NCBI GenBank assembly: GCA_033239525.1
Contig: BSYO01000019.1
Span: 10,398,592 to 10,462,591 of the forward strand
DNA: 64,000 bases
Direction: 5' to 3'
Origin: Nepenthes gracilis
Lineage: Eukaryota > Streptophyta > Magnoliopsida > Caryophyllales > Nepenthaceae
Both the position numbers and the translations under genes were made by a program. Shown piece by piece: positions 23,914 to 35,500 of the stretch (the first letter of the stretch is position 1; every line of letters starts with the position of its first letter). Under the pieces are notes generated by a model. That model was not told the origin of the DNA. It searched no databases and saw nothing but the letters and a program-made list of their open reading frames with translations.

Positions 23914-24820
23914 TGGACGGTACACTCAAAAATGTCTGGCCCCAGCGCAAAGTCAAAGGCCCAAGGCGGCTCACTCAAGCCCATGGCCCACGTCTGGCGG
24001 TGACAGACGGATACTCTAACGGCCAACATTGGAAAACGGACCGACCGTCCACGTTCTGCATGTTGCGCCCCAATAAGCCTTTCAACGTGCGGACTTGACC
24101 CGTTTAGGCCCACCAATCATGGCGATTCTGATATTCCACGATCTCAACGCACCAAAAGGGACACTAGCAATATTGGCGCCCTCAAAGAAGGAAAGCGCCG
24201 GATCTTCCGAATTTCTTGCCAACCAAGGCATGTTGGCCGAGGAGGAAAGAAACCAACTTGGAAAGTTGTTGGCCGCCTCACAAGGAAACAATCTCGATCG
24301 GCATGGCATTAGGAAGATCGATCACCTTTCTAAAAAAGGAGGATCGACTACAAAAGAAACCCTTGACCCACCATCAAGGGCAGGCTTTTTTCTATACTTT
24401 CGACCAGCTACGCTTTCTTGAAGGCATCCAGTTACATACGCTCTCTGCAGTTCGAACGTGTGCTCACAGAGATCTGCCTTCTCTGCCGCTCACGTTCTCC
24501 AAAAACCCTAAGGCAACAATCGTGCCCTCACGGCCGTTTACTGCCTTCCTACCTTTCAGATTCAAGAAGACCTCACGTCTCTCTTACATCTGGATCAAAC
24601 ACTCAAACTACTCTCTCTCTCTCTATTTTCAGTTTCTTCCTTTTGAAGATGGTTTTACTGACTTGAGCGTCGGAGTGTTTTCGGTGGGACAACTTCCCGC
24701 CGAACACACTAACCTCTTGTCTGTTAAGTGGTGTGCAGAATCCAACTCATGGAGCGGAGTCGGAGCCAAGACAGGAAAATCATCCGAATCTGTTCGAAGT
24801 TCGGATCCAGTGACGCATCA
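23914..24820 (+). repeat. 3' LTR of the Tat element
   Basis: It starts TGGACGGTACACT and ends GTGACGCATCA, 907 bp. Compared with the 5' LTR it lacks the region with the first two W-box palindromes and a segment near 4870-4950, and the third palindrome is reduced to a short remnant. TSD ATATG follows at 24821-24825. Confidence 0.92.
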
Positions 24821-25226
24821 ATATGAATGAATGAGATATCACGTCATAAAAATATTCAAAAAGTGACTAAAGAATATATTTCTAATAGCAATCTTATGTC
24901 AGATGAGTTAAACTTAGAAGAAAAAACATGCCACAAAAATATGCCACCCAGGACTCTCCTATGAACACTCATTAGCATAAAGCAATTGGGGTTTGGGGGG
25001 CTACTGTTCCTAAAGGAGTAGCCTTTGCTTATTGAATCACAACCATCGGATTAAAATTAGAAAGTTATGATTTAAAAGGAAAAAATTAATAATGAAGATA
25101 AATATATTTTTAAAATTCTTTTATAATATTAATATCAATTAAATATTAAATATAATATAATTTTTTTAGAAAAATAATTATTTAAAAGGTATTGTGTAAT
25201 GTTTAAATATTTTAGCCATTGATAGC

Positions 25227-25433
25227 GGATTGAGGGGGCGTCCTTCTTCCCTATGGAGAAGGACCGTCCTTCTCTTAATCTGAGCCGTCGAATATAAAAT
25301 TCGACAGTTACGTATTTTAGATAATTAAATTTAAAATCGAACGGCCCACGTTATATTATCCATTTAAAACGTGTGAGTCGTTAGATTTTACATCCAACGA
25401 TTCAAATGAGGAGAAGGACGCCCCCCAGATCGA
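25227..25433. mobile_element. MITE-like insertion with TIRs
   Basis: Ends are inverted: GGGGGCGTCCTTCTTCC on the left and GGAGAAGGACGCCCCCC on the right. Flanks show the direct repeat TTGATAGC (25219-25226, 25434-25441), an 8-bp candidate TSD as in hAT elements. The duplicate host copy lacks it. No transposase is encoded. Family assignment is uncertain because the exact TIR edge is ambiguous. Confidence 0.7.
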
Positions 25434-25856
25434 TTGATAGCTAGACGAAGAGAACCAAATGCATCCCCTATCCGCGATTTCAACAAACAAAGAGAATGCA
25501 ACCAAAAAAAAAAAAAGGAATTAAAGACTAATACTCAAAATACATAAGGAACAAATTAAAACATTAATTTTATTCGTTGACCAAAAAAGAAATTTGATGT
25601 ATGAATTTTTATAATTTATTATTTGTGTAGTCAAGAGATTGGTCATGAACTAATTTTTCATGAATTATTCTCTGAGAATGTCCCAACCACCTTAGGGCTG
25701 AAAGCAAAAAATATGCTCCCAATATGATTATACGTAATAATTTTAATTTTAAGTTCTCTGAAAATTAATGGAACACTTAAATTATGAGCTTGAATTTTAA
25801 AGAAAAAAAACTATACAAATATTAGTCAATTCATAATAAATTTTTTCGAACCTTAC

Positions 25857-26365
25857 CTATGGGCAGGTACGATATCCTCCACATCTCTCGTCCACAATGA
25901 CCGAGTAGTTAATGGGTGAGCTGCATGCGCTCTTTTTATTGTCGGAGTGCGTGCCTCCAAAAAATCCACGTACTTAATTTTTCCGTCCTCGACCAGCTTC
26001 TTCAGCTCCCCCATGTACCAGACAACCAACTCATTATCAGCACGCCATTCACTACCATAACATTTGATCCAATCACAACTTAAAGAAAGGAAAAAGGAAA
26101 AACTCATTTGGCTCAATTTGAGCTTTTTTGGGCTAACCGTGACTTCAATGGGTACTCTGGTATCGATTCCGCACTGATAATAGAGATCGATGCAGTCAAC
26201 TTTGCGTCTCTTCAAGCTAGCCTCATAGGCGGCCCTAAAATAAGTCGGGTCTCTGCAAAATACCACCCTTCTAGCCTTGAGATCCATGTGTGCGGCTCTG
26301 ATTTCGGCAGCCAATTGGACCTTCACTCTCCACCCTTTTTCACAGCCTAACGAATCAAGGGCCAA
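25857..26365 (-). pseudogene. Aldo-keto reductase pseudogene fragment (copy A, two exons)
   Basis: Read on -, exon 26365-26138 ends YEASLKRRKVDCIDLYYQCGIDTRVPIEVT, a signature of plant AKR13-type enzymes (auxin-induced PCNT115/perakine-reductase-like). It is followed by a GT donor. Exon 26014-25857 has MGELKKLVEDGKIKYVDFLEARTPTIKRAHA and SLWTRDVEDIV and ends at a GTAAGG donor. Between them about 120 bp of intron is read through. The acceptor before MGEL is mutated (TAC instead of TAG), and a short conserved stretch before SLWTRD is missing. No first or last exon is present, so it is a dead partial copy. Such enzymes reduce carbonyl substrates with NADPH in the cytosol. Confidence 0.85.
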
Positions 26366-26500
26366 TTAAAAAACAAGTAGGAAATAATCAAATCTTAAGC
26401 ATTTTAACTAAGAGGATTTGTATGCGGACAAGATGCTGTTATTTAGTAAATATTTAACGTCATAAGAAGATTTAGGGGCAACAAGTATTTCTTAAAATAT

Positions 26501-28437
26501 TTCTGTCATATTTTGCATTCTCCATGCTTCGTGCATGGGTAATATATGATTAATGGTCTTCATCAATTTCTCTCCAAGGGTGGAGTTCCTTAATCTCACC
26601 AAGTGGGAGTGTAAAGTATGAAATCAAAAAATATTTTTAATGATTCCAAATTTAATTTAATTGATAAATTTTTGAGAATAACTATAATTTCAGGTTAAAG
26701 ATCAAGTATCGAGTTAAAGTAAGTTAAATTGAGTGATACCTAACATATAAGTTAAATTGAGTGATACCTAACATATACTTAATCAATGCATGACATGTTT
26801 TTTGAAGAATACTCGCACTTGAAAGTACTCGAGCGGTACTTATACGTGTTTAAACCGAAATGTTGACACCTAACATAAACCTAATGGGTAATTGTACGCA
26901 TTATGGATTTTGCCTGTGGGTCTAACCGATGCACATACGCCAATTTTTTTGAAACAAATCTTTTAGTTGATTTTAACTCATTTATACTGAAATTTTGAGA
27001 TAAAAGAGATAAAGAGAATAGAAAAAAATAAGAGGGAATAAGAGTGGGAAAAAAGGAGAAGATAAATTTGGAAAAATATAAAGCAATTTTTCAGTAAAAT
27101 TAAGTGAAAGTAAGTGCACTTAAGTTTTTTCTTTCTTTGTTGCTATTTACTTTTGAATTTTTTAAACATTTTTTATTTTAATGCTCATGTGTATGCTATT
27201 TTGTGCTTAAACTGATTATACCTTACATCCATATAATTTTATTGTTATTTCATGAAATTTTACAAAGTTCATACATTAAAGGTACTGAAATTTCTATATA
27301 AATAATTTTACATATAACTAAATTATACATGTAAGTTTTTATATGTCAATAAATTTTGCTTTATTATTTCTACATGTCATATAATCAAAAGAAAATTGAT
27401 GAAAACTCTGTTTAGACTTTAATAAAAAGAATTAGTTTATCTAGCATAAGAAAATATGTGTATATTTATATTTTGTATATAGTTTTCAGTTTTGATTAAA
27501 TATGAACTATTATAAAAAAATTCATTAAATATATTTTGATATAACTGAATATATCATTTATAAATCAAAAGTTAAATATAACATTTATGTGTCAACAAAG
27601 TAGCATTTGACACAGCAATTATAGAGAGTAATATATAATCGACCCAGCCATAGGTCATAAATTAATAGAGTATGATTTTTGTAATATAAAAATAATAATA
27701 GTACAAACTTCGATAATCTCCTCTTATAAGTAAGGTTATTATCGGTATGTGAGTTTTATATATTAGTACAATTTTCATATATTTTATGTTTCCATATAAT
27801 TTTGATTACTTATTTGTGTATGAGTTCTACATTTGTGTAATTTTTGGCATATTAGATTATTATATATGATTTTTGCATGACGTATCAAAATTTTGACAAT
27901 AGCATCAATTTTAATTTTGATCATGATATTATTATTAATATATTTCATTTAATATATATCCACGTATAAAATTATATAAATTTTATTATGTATTAGACTC
28001 ATTCTCATCACTATTTTACTAACTTTTTAGATTAACGATATAGATTTATTTGTAGGAAATTTGGACTGGGGAAGGCTTATGGAGAATAGTTTTTATGATG
28101 TTAGGATAATTAGATGTTTTAATGTGTAATTTAATGATTTAGATTTGTAGCTTTTAATTTTAAATTTCAATTATTATGTATGGCCATAGGCTGAAGATGA
28201 TGATGATGTTCAAATTTGAAGGCATATGATCATATCACAAATGAACATGTGCCAGAATTCATGGGAAATCCTAATTTGACAAAGGTGAAGATTTGGATCC
28301 ATTGCATTGAAGAGCCTTTGAAGTAATAAACTGTCCCGAGGAACATGAGATGAAGTTTGTCTCTTACGAGCTTGACGAAAAGGCACACCATTAGTGGGTT
28401 ATAAAAAAAAAATACAAGGATAGAAAACAAGCAAATC
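26501..28437. other. AT-rich intergenic DNA, no gene seen
   Basis: Contains a 28-bp two-copy tandem repeat (AAGTTAAATTGAGTGATACC core, about 26721-26776), a purine-rich stretch near 26995-27070 and many A/T runs. An LTR of the old gypsy remnant that follows might lie here, but I cannot identify its ends. Confidence 0.5.
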
Positions 28438-29377
28438 CCAAAAAATGCATTTTTAAAAATTTCTTAAATAAGTACTTTTCCACAGGGTTGTGAGAACAGA
28501 AAGAGGACGTGTTTGCCCACTTGCGATAGGATAATATGATTGTGGCATAGTATGATGCTAAATTTACCAAATCAACTTGTTATGCTCCCCACATAGTCAT
28601 GGATGAGACGAGGAGGGCAAAGACAATTTCTAATGGTTAAACAATATAATTCAGAAGTAGCTGATGACCTTGAGGTTGAGGATGTAAGGAGAAGTTTTAG
28701 AGGATCTGTCAAGGTTGTCACCGAATAGAAAAATTGAGTTCGAGATGAAGTCAATGCCAAAATTAGCCATAGTTTCTAAAACTCTATAGAGGATATCACC
28801 TTCAGAGTTAAAAAAGTTATTAGAAAACACTTTTATGTTATTTGATGAAAGGCAGATGTGAAGTGTATCTAACTTATTTGATTGCTACAAGAAATCATAG
28901 TGTGGTGGTCGAAGAGATTTTTGTAGATGATGTATTCTCAAAGGATTTATCATAGTTGCCACTAAATAGAAAAAATGAGTTTGAGATCGAGTTATTGCTA
29001 TGATTGGTGCCAATTTCTAAAACTCCATATAGGATATCACCTTCAGAGTTGAAAGAGTCTAAGAGGTAATTATAATCAATGTTGAAAAATGGCTTTTTTC
29101 ACCATTAGAGTTGAAAGAGTTTAAGAAGCAATTATAATCATTGTTGAAAAATGGCTTTTTTCAATCTAGTGTGTCACCTAGGGGTGCATAAGTATTACTT
29201 GTGAATAAGAAGGATGTGCTAATGAGACTGTGTATAGGCTATAAGAGTTAAATAAGATAACCATTAAGGATAAGTATTTATTATCCAGGATAGATACTTT
29301 ATCTGATTAATTTTAAGGAGCTTGAGTGTTCTTAAAGATTGATCTTCATTTGAATTATTATTAATTAAGGATTTAGA
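28438..29377 (+). pseudogene. Old Ty3/gypsy remnant: gag and start of RT
   Basis: Decayed gag is seen at 28440-28660 (NKYFSTGL, then VA-YDAKFTKSTCYAP in frame fragments). Then the pol linker appears at 28880-29060 (VVVEEIFVDDVFSKDL, LPLNRKNEFEIELL, PISKTPYRISPSELKES). The RT start follows to 29377 (SSVSPRGA, LVNKKD). Stops and frameshifts occur every few dozen codons, so this is much older than its neighbours. It is cut at 29377 by the chromovirus and resumes at 35058. Confidence 0.75.
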
Positions 29378-29382
29378 GAAAG

Positions 29383-29898
29383 TGTTACGGGCATTGTTAC
29401 TGATGATCCAGCGACTCCTGCTCCGAGACGCAGCGGCCGTCCTGTTCGGCCACCAACACGATTTCAAGACTTCGTTTGAGGATTCTTTTATATACATTTT
29501 TATTACACCACACATACCATACATCACACATATCACACATAGGAGTTGTTACAGATTTGGACAAGTTTATAATTAGTTATCCACGTAGCTTCTAATTTGT
29601 TTCAGGTTAGTTAAGCACCTGCTGGTGCCTTAGTTTCGTTGGAGAGGTGTCCGGTTGCTGCCGGTTGCCCATCCTCTTCTCTCGTATATGAAATGGTTGC
29701 CAGAAATCTGATGGATTAGTTTTGGATTCTGTTCTCAACTGCTCTCTTCCCTTTCTACCTCTCTTCCTCTGTCTTCTCTCCCTCTCTATGTATTCTTCCT
29801 CTTTCCGTGCTTAATTTACCACTTCGGTGGCTTGATTTTCTATTGTAGGAGTGATAGCTGTGGTAAATCCACAGTTGGAAAAAGGGGTTCCGGTATCA
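29383..29898 (+). repeat. 5' LTR of the chromovirus
   Basis: 516 bp from TGTTACGGG to GGTATCA. The LTR 3' end itself contains the GGTATCA that elsewhere starts an iMet PBS; the TSD fixes the boundary. The sequence after it, GAAGGTGCTTTCATTGAGAG, is the PBS position, and I cannot assign its tRNA. Confidence 0.9.
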
Positions 29899-29926
29899 GA
29901 AGGTGCTTTCATTGAGAGCGATCTGC

Positions 29927-31165
29927 ATGGCAGAGGGAATGACGACAAGATACCGGGCTCTCGAAGACTCTCTCGCTGGTCTGACGCAAGAACTGAGGGA
30001 CGTCGTGGGTACCGTCCATCAGCATGAGGGCCGCTTTGACATGCTTTCTACCGCCACTGAACACTTCCAAAAATCTGTCACCGATGTGCGCCAGTCCGTC
30101 ACCGATGTCCAACATACCCTTGCTGAAATGCGACAAACCCTCGCTCGCATGGAGCGACAGACCATACTTTCCTCAAACCTTCCACTATTACCCACACCCA
30201 CTTCATTTTCACCAAACCCTACATCACATTCACAATCCGTCACCCAAAACCTCCCTCTCGTATTAGCCTCACCATCAGAGGGAACGATTCGCCTACCCAA
30301 GCTGGAGATTCCATTCTTCTCCGGTGATAATGTAATCGGCTGGTTGTTCCAGGTGGAACGATTCTTTCTGTATCATGGAACGCCGCCGGAGCAAAAACTT
30401 ACGGTGGTCTCCTTTTACATGACTGGAGCAGCGCTACAGTGGTTTTAGTGGATGCATGCAACTCATCAGCTGTTAACCTGGGAAAATTTGGCGAGAGATT
30501 TGGAATTGAGATTCGGTCCTTCGTCATACATGAACCCTGAAGCTACGCTTTACAAATTAAGGCAGACCACAAGTGTCACGGTTTACATGACCGAATTCGA
30601 GTCTTTGTCCACAAGAACGACAGGTTTGTCGACCTCAAATCTTTTAAACTGCTTTATATCGGGCCTACGAGATGACATCAGGAGGGAGCTCCTCCTTCTG
30701 AAACCAATGACCCTACCAGACGCCATTGGAATGGCCAAACTGGTAGAGGAGAAGCTGAGTGCTAACCGGACCCATATTTCACGCCCAGCTTTTCCCAAAC
30801 CGGCTGGACACCCGGGTTCATTAGTGGGTAAACAACCCTTTCCTTCTCTTCCATTAAAACGTCTGACCCCAGCTGAAATGGCGGCAAGTCGGAGTCGAGG
30901 ATTATGTTTCAATTGTGATGAGAAGTTTACCCCAGGCCACCGATGCAAACCCCCTCAATTCTTATGTCTGATCACTGAGGAGGAGGAAAATTTTCCGGGC
31001 CCTGTTTCCAGTCTGGAACTAGAAACCGTGGAACCAGATGAACCTTATAATCCTCCTCCAGAGGTTGAACCCGTAATACCTTCACCAGCCCGATGCCCAC
31101 AATTTCACTACATGCCCTGGAAGGCCATTTTGTGCCCACAACCCTGCGGCTCCAGGGACAGATAG
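29927..31165 (+). pseudogene. Chromovirus gag with one stop and a frameshift into pol
   Basis: It starts MAEGMTTRYRALEDSLAGLTQ at 29927 with a coiled-coil-like N-terminus. The capsid region (LPKLEIPFFSGDNVIGWLFQVERFF at about 30290) is followed by a TAG at 30446-30448 directly after ALQWF, then the same frame continues at 30452. Capsid ends near LEIRFGPS-like sequence, and a zinc knuckle GLCFNCDEKFTPGHRCK lies at about 30898-30948. The frame runs out at 31165; pol is in another frame from about 31093. Relatives usually have one fused gag-pol frame, so I read this as a single indel near 31090-31110. Confidence 0.9.
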
Positions 31166-34100
31166 CAGGTCAACCAGTAGTAATTCTGGTTGACAGCGGG
31201 TCTACACATAATTTTCTACAAACTCGAATGGCTAAATATCTGGGAATGGCCATCGAACCATCTCACCACCTTAATGTTACAGTGGGCAATGGGAGCTCAC
31301 TCAAATGTGAGGGGTTAGTTAAAAGAGTTCAGATTACACTGGCTGATTCCATTTTCAGTGTTGATCTCTATCTCCTTCCCATTTATGGTGCGGATATTGT
31401 TTTTGGGGTTCAATGGCTTGCATCCATCGGCCCGGTGCTATTTGATTACCAATCCTTGTGGATGAGTTTTAATCATGCCGGCAATAAGATTACCTTACAT
31501 GGCATGCCGTCTGCTTCTGTGGCCACAATGACCATTGGCCTGCTAAGAAGAGGAAACACCACTCAATCGGTTGCTTCCTATTTCCAGCTGACTATTCGAC
31601 CTGTTCAAGAAGAGCCCGGACCAGACCAGCCCGACCAACATAGTCCAGCCAACTCAATTTCTGGGGACAGCCCTCCTGGGTTTGCCAGCTCCCTTAGGGA
31701 CATTCTGGCCTCCTACGCTGATGTCTTCACCATTCCGCGGGCGTTACCTCCCCACCGAAATTCTAACCACAGAATACCATTACAGCCCAACAGTACACCG
31801 GTAAACGTCCGTCCATATCGATACCCCCACTTTCAAAAGGCTGAAATTGAAAAGCTCATCAAGGAAATGCTGGATACTGGTATTATTCAGACCAACACCA
31901 GCCCCTTTTCTTCGCCTGCGCTGCTAGTTAAGAAGAAAGACGGCAGCTGGAGATTCTGCGTAGATTATTGGGCCCTTAATACCCTTACCATTAAAGACCG
32001 CTTTCCCATCCCCACCATTGATGAATTATTTGATGAGCTACATGGGTCTTGCGTCTTTTCAAAACTAGATTTACGTTCTGGGTACCATCAGATAAGAGTG
32101 CATGCTGCTGATGTGCACAAAACAGCATTCCGGACACACGAAGGTCATTACGAGTTCCTGGTAATGCCTTTCGGCCTGTCCAATGCACCTTCCACATTTC
32201 AGTCAGAGATGAACTCCATTTTTTGACCGGTTCTACGGAAACATGTACTAGTCTTTTTTGATGATATTTTGGTGTACAGCCCGTCATGGGAGCTTCACTG
32301 CCATCATCTGTCCAGCACGCTGCAGATTTTAAGAGAACAGTCCCTCTTCGCCAAGCAATCTAAATGTGAATTTGGGAAATCTTCAATGGCTTACCTGGGT
32401 CATATTATATCAGCCAAGGGAATCACGGTCGACCCGGCTAAAATAGAGGTGGTGCAAAACTGGCCAACGCCTACCACCCTCACTCAGCTAAGGGGATTTT
32501 TGGGGTTAGCGGGCTATTATCGTCGTTTTGTGGCCCGTTATGCTCAAATAGCAGCTCCTCTCACCAAACTCTTGCGCAAAGATGCCTTCAGGTGGACGCC
32601 TGAAGCTGCAGGAGCCTTCCAGACCTTGAAATCTGCCCTGGTTGCCACACCTGTGTTGACACTCCCAGATTTCTCCCAACCATTTGTGGTCCAAACGGAC
32701 GCTTCAGGGGAAGGAATTGGAGCTATTTTGATGCAAGCTGGGCATCCTCTAGCTTTCTTCAGCAAGCTGCTGTGCCCCCGAATGCAAGCAGCATCCACCT
32801 ACATCCAAGAGCTATGTGCAATTGCTGAAGCAGCAGTAAAAAAGTGGCGCCAATACCTGCTGGGCACGCGGTTCACCATTTTAACGGACCACCAGCCCCT
32901 CCGAACCCTACTAAAACAAGCCATTCACACGCCTGAGCAACAAAAGTGGCTCACCAAACTAATCGGGTATGATTTTGAGATCGAATACAAGCCCGGCAAG
33001 GAGAATTTGCCAGCAGATGCTCTCTCACGACTTCCGGCTGCTTCTTATCAGACCCTGCAGGCAAGCTCCAAACCTGTACTGGCTTTATTAGCAGCTCTCC
33101 GCAGGTTTTTCATCACACACGGGCCTTCAGCAGAATTGCTGGCCTCCATTCAAAACCGGCCAGAAGAGTTTGAACACTATGCAGTGAGGGATGGTCTTGT
33201 GTTATACAGAAATAGGCTCCTGGTACCCACGGACTCTGCCTTAACCGAATTAATCCTACAGGAATTCCATGATTCACCCAGTGGAGGACATGCGGGAGTT
33301 CAGAGAACTTTCGCTCGAATCTCCACCAACTTCTATTGGCTGCGGATGCGCGAAGACATCCGAGACCACATCAGATGGTGTACAACTTGTCAGCAAGTGA
33401 AACCCTTCAACACCAGCCCCCAAGGGCTGTTACAGACCCTACCCATACCGGGCAAAATCTGGGACTCTCTATCAATGGATTTCATTTCCCATCTTCCCCT
33501 ATCCGGAGGAAAAACTGTTGTTTTGGTGGTAGTTGACCGATTATCCAAATATGCCCACTTTGTGGCCCTCGGCACTCACTTTAGTGCTGAGCAGTTGGCT
33601 GAGGTGTTTGCAAAGGAAGTCTGCCGGTTGCATGGACTGCCCAATGAGATTATATCGGACCGAGACCCTCTTTTCATGAGAAGATTCTGGAAAGAATTAT
33701 TCAAATTGCAAGGTACAACCTTATTCCATAGCAGCGCCTATCATCCTCAATCTGATGGCCAGACTGAGGTTGTCAACCGATGTTTAGAGGATTATTTGAG
33801 GTGTTTCGCAGCTGAAAACCCAGCCACCTGGGTGCAATTCCTGCCCTGGGCCGAATGGAGTTACAACACGGCATGGCACTCAGCCATCCAAATGAGCCCG
33901 TTTGAAGCTGTGTACGGTAGAACGCCTCCAACCCTCGTCGATTATAACCAAGGCACATCGACCATTGCTGCTGTGGATGAGCTGCTCACAGCCAGGACCG
34001 GACTGCTGAAACAGCTTCAAGACAATCTTCGACGCGCTCAACTCCGCATGAAGAACCAGGCTGATGCCCATCGAACAGAAAAGGAGTTCAACGTGGGGGA

Positions 34101-34535
34101 ATGGGTTTTTGTCAAGTTAAAACCCTATCGGCAGACCTCACTCAAGCAGAGGCAGACCAATAAGCTTGCCAAGAGGTATTACGGCCCTTTTCAGATCACG
34201 GAACGAGTGGGGGCAGTGGCCTACCGGTTGCAACTACCCGAATATTCACGCATTCACAATGTGTTCCACGTGTCCCTGCTTAAGAAGAGTTATCATCACC
34301 CAGCCAGCTCTCCAGGAACCTTGCCACCCGAGGCCTTGGGCTCCCAGCCTATTCTGTTCCCTTCACAAATTATTGGATTCCGTAATATCATGCAGCATGG
34401 CCACACTATACCGCAGCTCCTGGTGCAGTGGTAGCACCAAGCTCCAGAGGACGCCACTTGGGAGACAGCAACCGAGTTCCTTCGTGATTTTCTAGCCTTC
34501 CACCTTGAGGACAAGGTGTTATTTGATGCAGGGGG
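31093..34535 (+). pseudogene. Chromovirus pol (PR-RT-RH-IN-chromodomain), two premature stops
   Basis: The protease motif [11 protein letters not shown] is at about 31183-31215. RT runs from about 31850 to FFDDILVYS (FFDD at 32254-32265). A TGA at 32224-32226 falls ten codons before the catalytic site. RNase H has the DASGEGIGAIL and LTDHQPLRTLL motifs (32700-32910). Integrase has a full HHCC zinc part (33270-33400) and DDE residues in MDFISHLP, IISDRDPLF and SDGQTEVVNR. The chromodomain tail ends PQLLVQW then TAG at 34432-34434, and its last part (ATWETATEFL...FHLEDKVLF) follows the stop up to the PPT. All catalytic residues look intact. Confidence 0.93.
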
Positions 34536-34537
34536 AA

Positions 34538-35052
34538 TGTTACGGGCATTGTTACTGATGATCCAGCGACTCCTGCCCCGAGACGCAGCGGCCGTCCTGT
34601 TCAGCCACCAACACGATTTCAAGACTTCGTTTGAAGATTCTTTTATATACATTTTTATTACACCACACATACCATACATCACACATATCACACATAGGAG
34701 TTGTTACAGATTTGGACAAGTTTATAATTAGTTATCCACGTAGCTTCTAATTTGTTTCAGGTTAGTTAAGCACCTGCTGGTGCCTTAGTTTCGTTGGGGA
34801 GGTGTCCGGTTGCTGCCGATTGCCCATCCTCTTCTCCCGTATATGAAATGGTTGCCAGAAATCTAATGGATTAGTTTTGGATTCTGTTCTCAACTGCTCT
34901 CTTCCCTTTCTCCCTCTCTTCCTCTGTCTTCTCTCCCTCTCGTGTATTCTTCCTCTTTCCCTGCTTAATTTACCACTTCGGTGGCTTGATTTTCTGTTAC
35001 AGGAGTGATAGCTGTGGTAAATCCACAGCTGGAAAAAGGGGTTCTGGTATCA
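34538..35052 (+). repeat. 3' LTR of the chromovirus
   Basis: 515 bp, starting TGTTACGGG after the tract GCAGGGGGAA (34528-34537) and ending GGTATCA before TSD GAAAG (35053-35057). Differences from the 5' LTR are mostly C/T and A/G transitions. Confidence 0.93.
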
Positions 35053-35057
35053 GAAAG

Positions 35058-35500
35058 GATGCGGAGAATATAGGTTTTCAAATGAGATATGGTCATTATA
35101 AATTTCTAATGATATCATTTGGATTAACTAATACTCTTATAGCATTTTTTGATTTAATAAATTGGGTATTTTAACCTTACCTCAATAATATTATAGTGGT
35201 ATTCATTGATGACATATCGATCTATTCAAGAAGTTATAAAGAGTATGAAGTTCACTTGAGGATTGCCCTACATATTCACAGGGAGAGAAGACTTTATATC
35301 AAGTTAAAGAGGTATAAATTTTGGCCTAAGGTAGTAATTTTTCTAGGACACATGATCTCTAAAGGAGACATTTTGATCAATTTGAAAAAGGATAAAATTG
35401 TGATAAATTGGAGTTAACTGACAATCGTGATGGGATATAATATTTTCCTGAGTTAGCTGATTATTATAAAAAATTTATGGATAATATTTTGAGGACTATA
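35058..35500 (+). pseudogene. Old Ty3/gypsy remnant: RT core
   Basis: It resumes exactly where 29377 stopped: FQMRYGHYKFLMISFGLTNTLIAF, then the catalytic block VVFIDDISIYSRSYKEYEVHLR (about 35195-35255) and FWPKVVIFLGHMISKGDI. A stop splits it near 35172. This continuity across the chromovirus confirms the nested order. Confidence 0.85.

Larger units (their letters stand above)
4253..24820 (+). mobile_element. Tat-lineage Ty3/gypsy LTR retrotransposon (20.6 kb with nested insert)
   Basis: The boundaries are direct: TSD ATATG at 4248-4252 and 24821-24825, LTRs starting TG and ending CA, and a TGGCGCC-type PBS right after the 5' LTR. Internal order on + is gag, protease, RT, RNase H, a second (archaeal-type) RNase H and integrase, then tandem repeats, with an antisense gene on -. 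The second RNase H plus the antisense ORF is the hallmark of the Tat lineage (Retand/Grande/Ogre relatives). Without nested element A (12480-22057) it is about 11 kb. Stops and frameshifts in every domain make it non-functional. An excellent TSD on such degraded LTRs suggests an old single insertion that was never rearranged at its ends. Confidence 0.93.
24826..26500. repeat. Host segmental duplication, right half (partner about 62119-63475)
   Basis: It continues the alignment of 3955-4252 to the 61820-63475 region. Shared blocks run through the pseudogene exons to GAAATAATCA(A/G)ATCTTAAGCATTTTAACTAAGAGG and AGGGGCAACAAGTAT. This copy alone has about 500 bp around the MITE at 25227-25433; the other copy alone has the insert near 63004-63218. 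Confidence 0.85.
29383..35052 (+). mobile_element. Reina-like chromovirus (Ty3/gypsy), youngest element here
   Basis: Two 515/516-bp LTRs (TGTTACGGGC...GGTATCA) differ at about 15 positions by eye. TSD GAAAG is at 29378-29382 and 35053-35057, and a GCAGGGGGAA polypurine tract sits before the 3' LTR. Gag, protease, RT, RNase H, integrase and a C-terminal chromodomain are all present. Length (5.7 kb), short LTRs and the CFNCDEKFTPGHRC knuckle fit the Reina type. Three premature stops and one frameshift are the only visible lesions. It sits inside the RT of the old gypsy remnant. Confidence 0.95.

Noticed and set aside
25857..26365. Single 170-residue protein across the pseudogene fragment
   Set aside because: The middle part is intron read-through between two exons of an aldo-keto reductase; the continuous frame is accidental.
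26501..28437. tRNA, snoRNA or miRNA genes in the AT-rich intergenic DNA
   Set aside because: I looked for tRNA-like cloverleaf arms and strong hairpins and saw none I could defend by eye.
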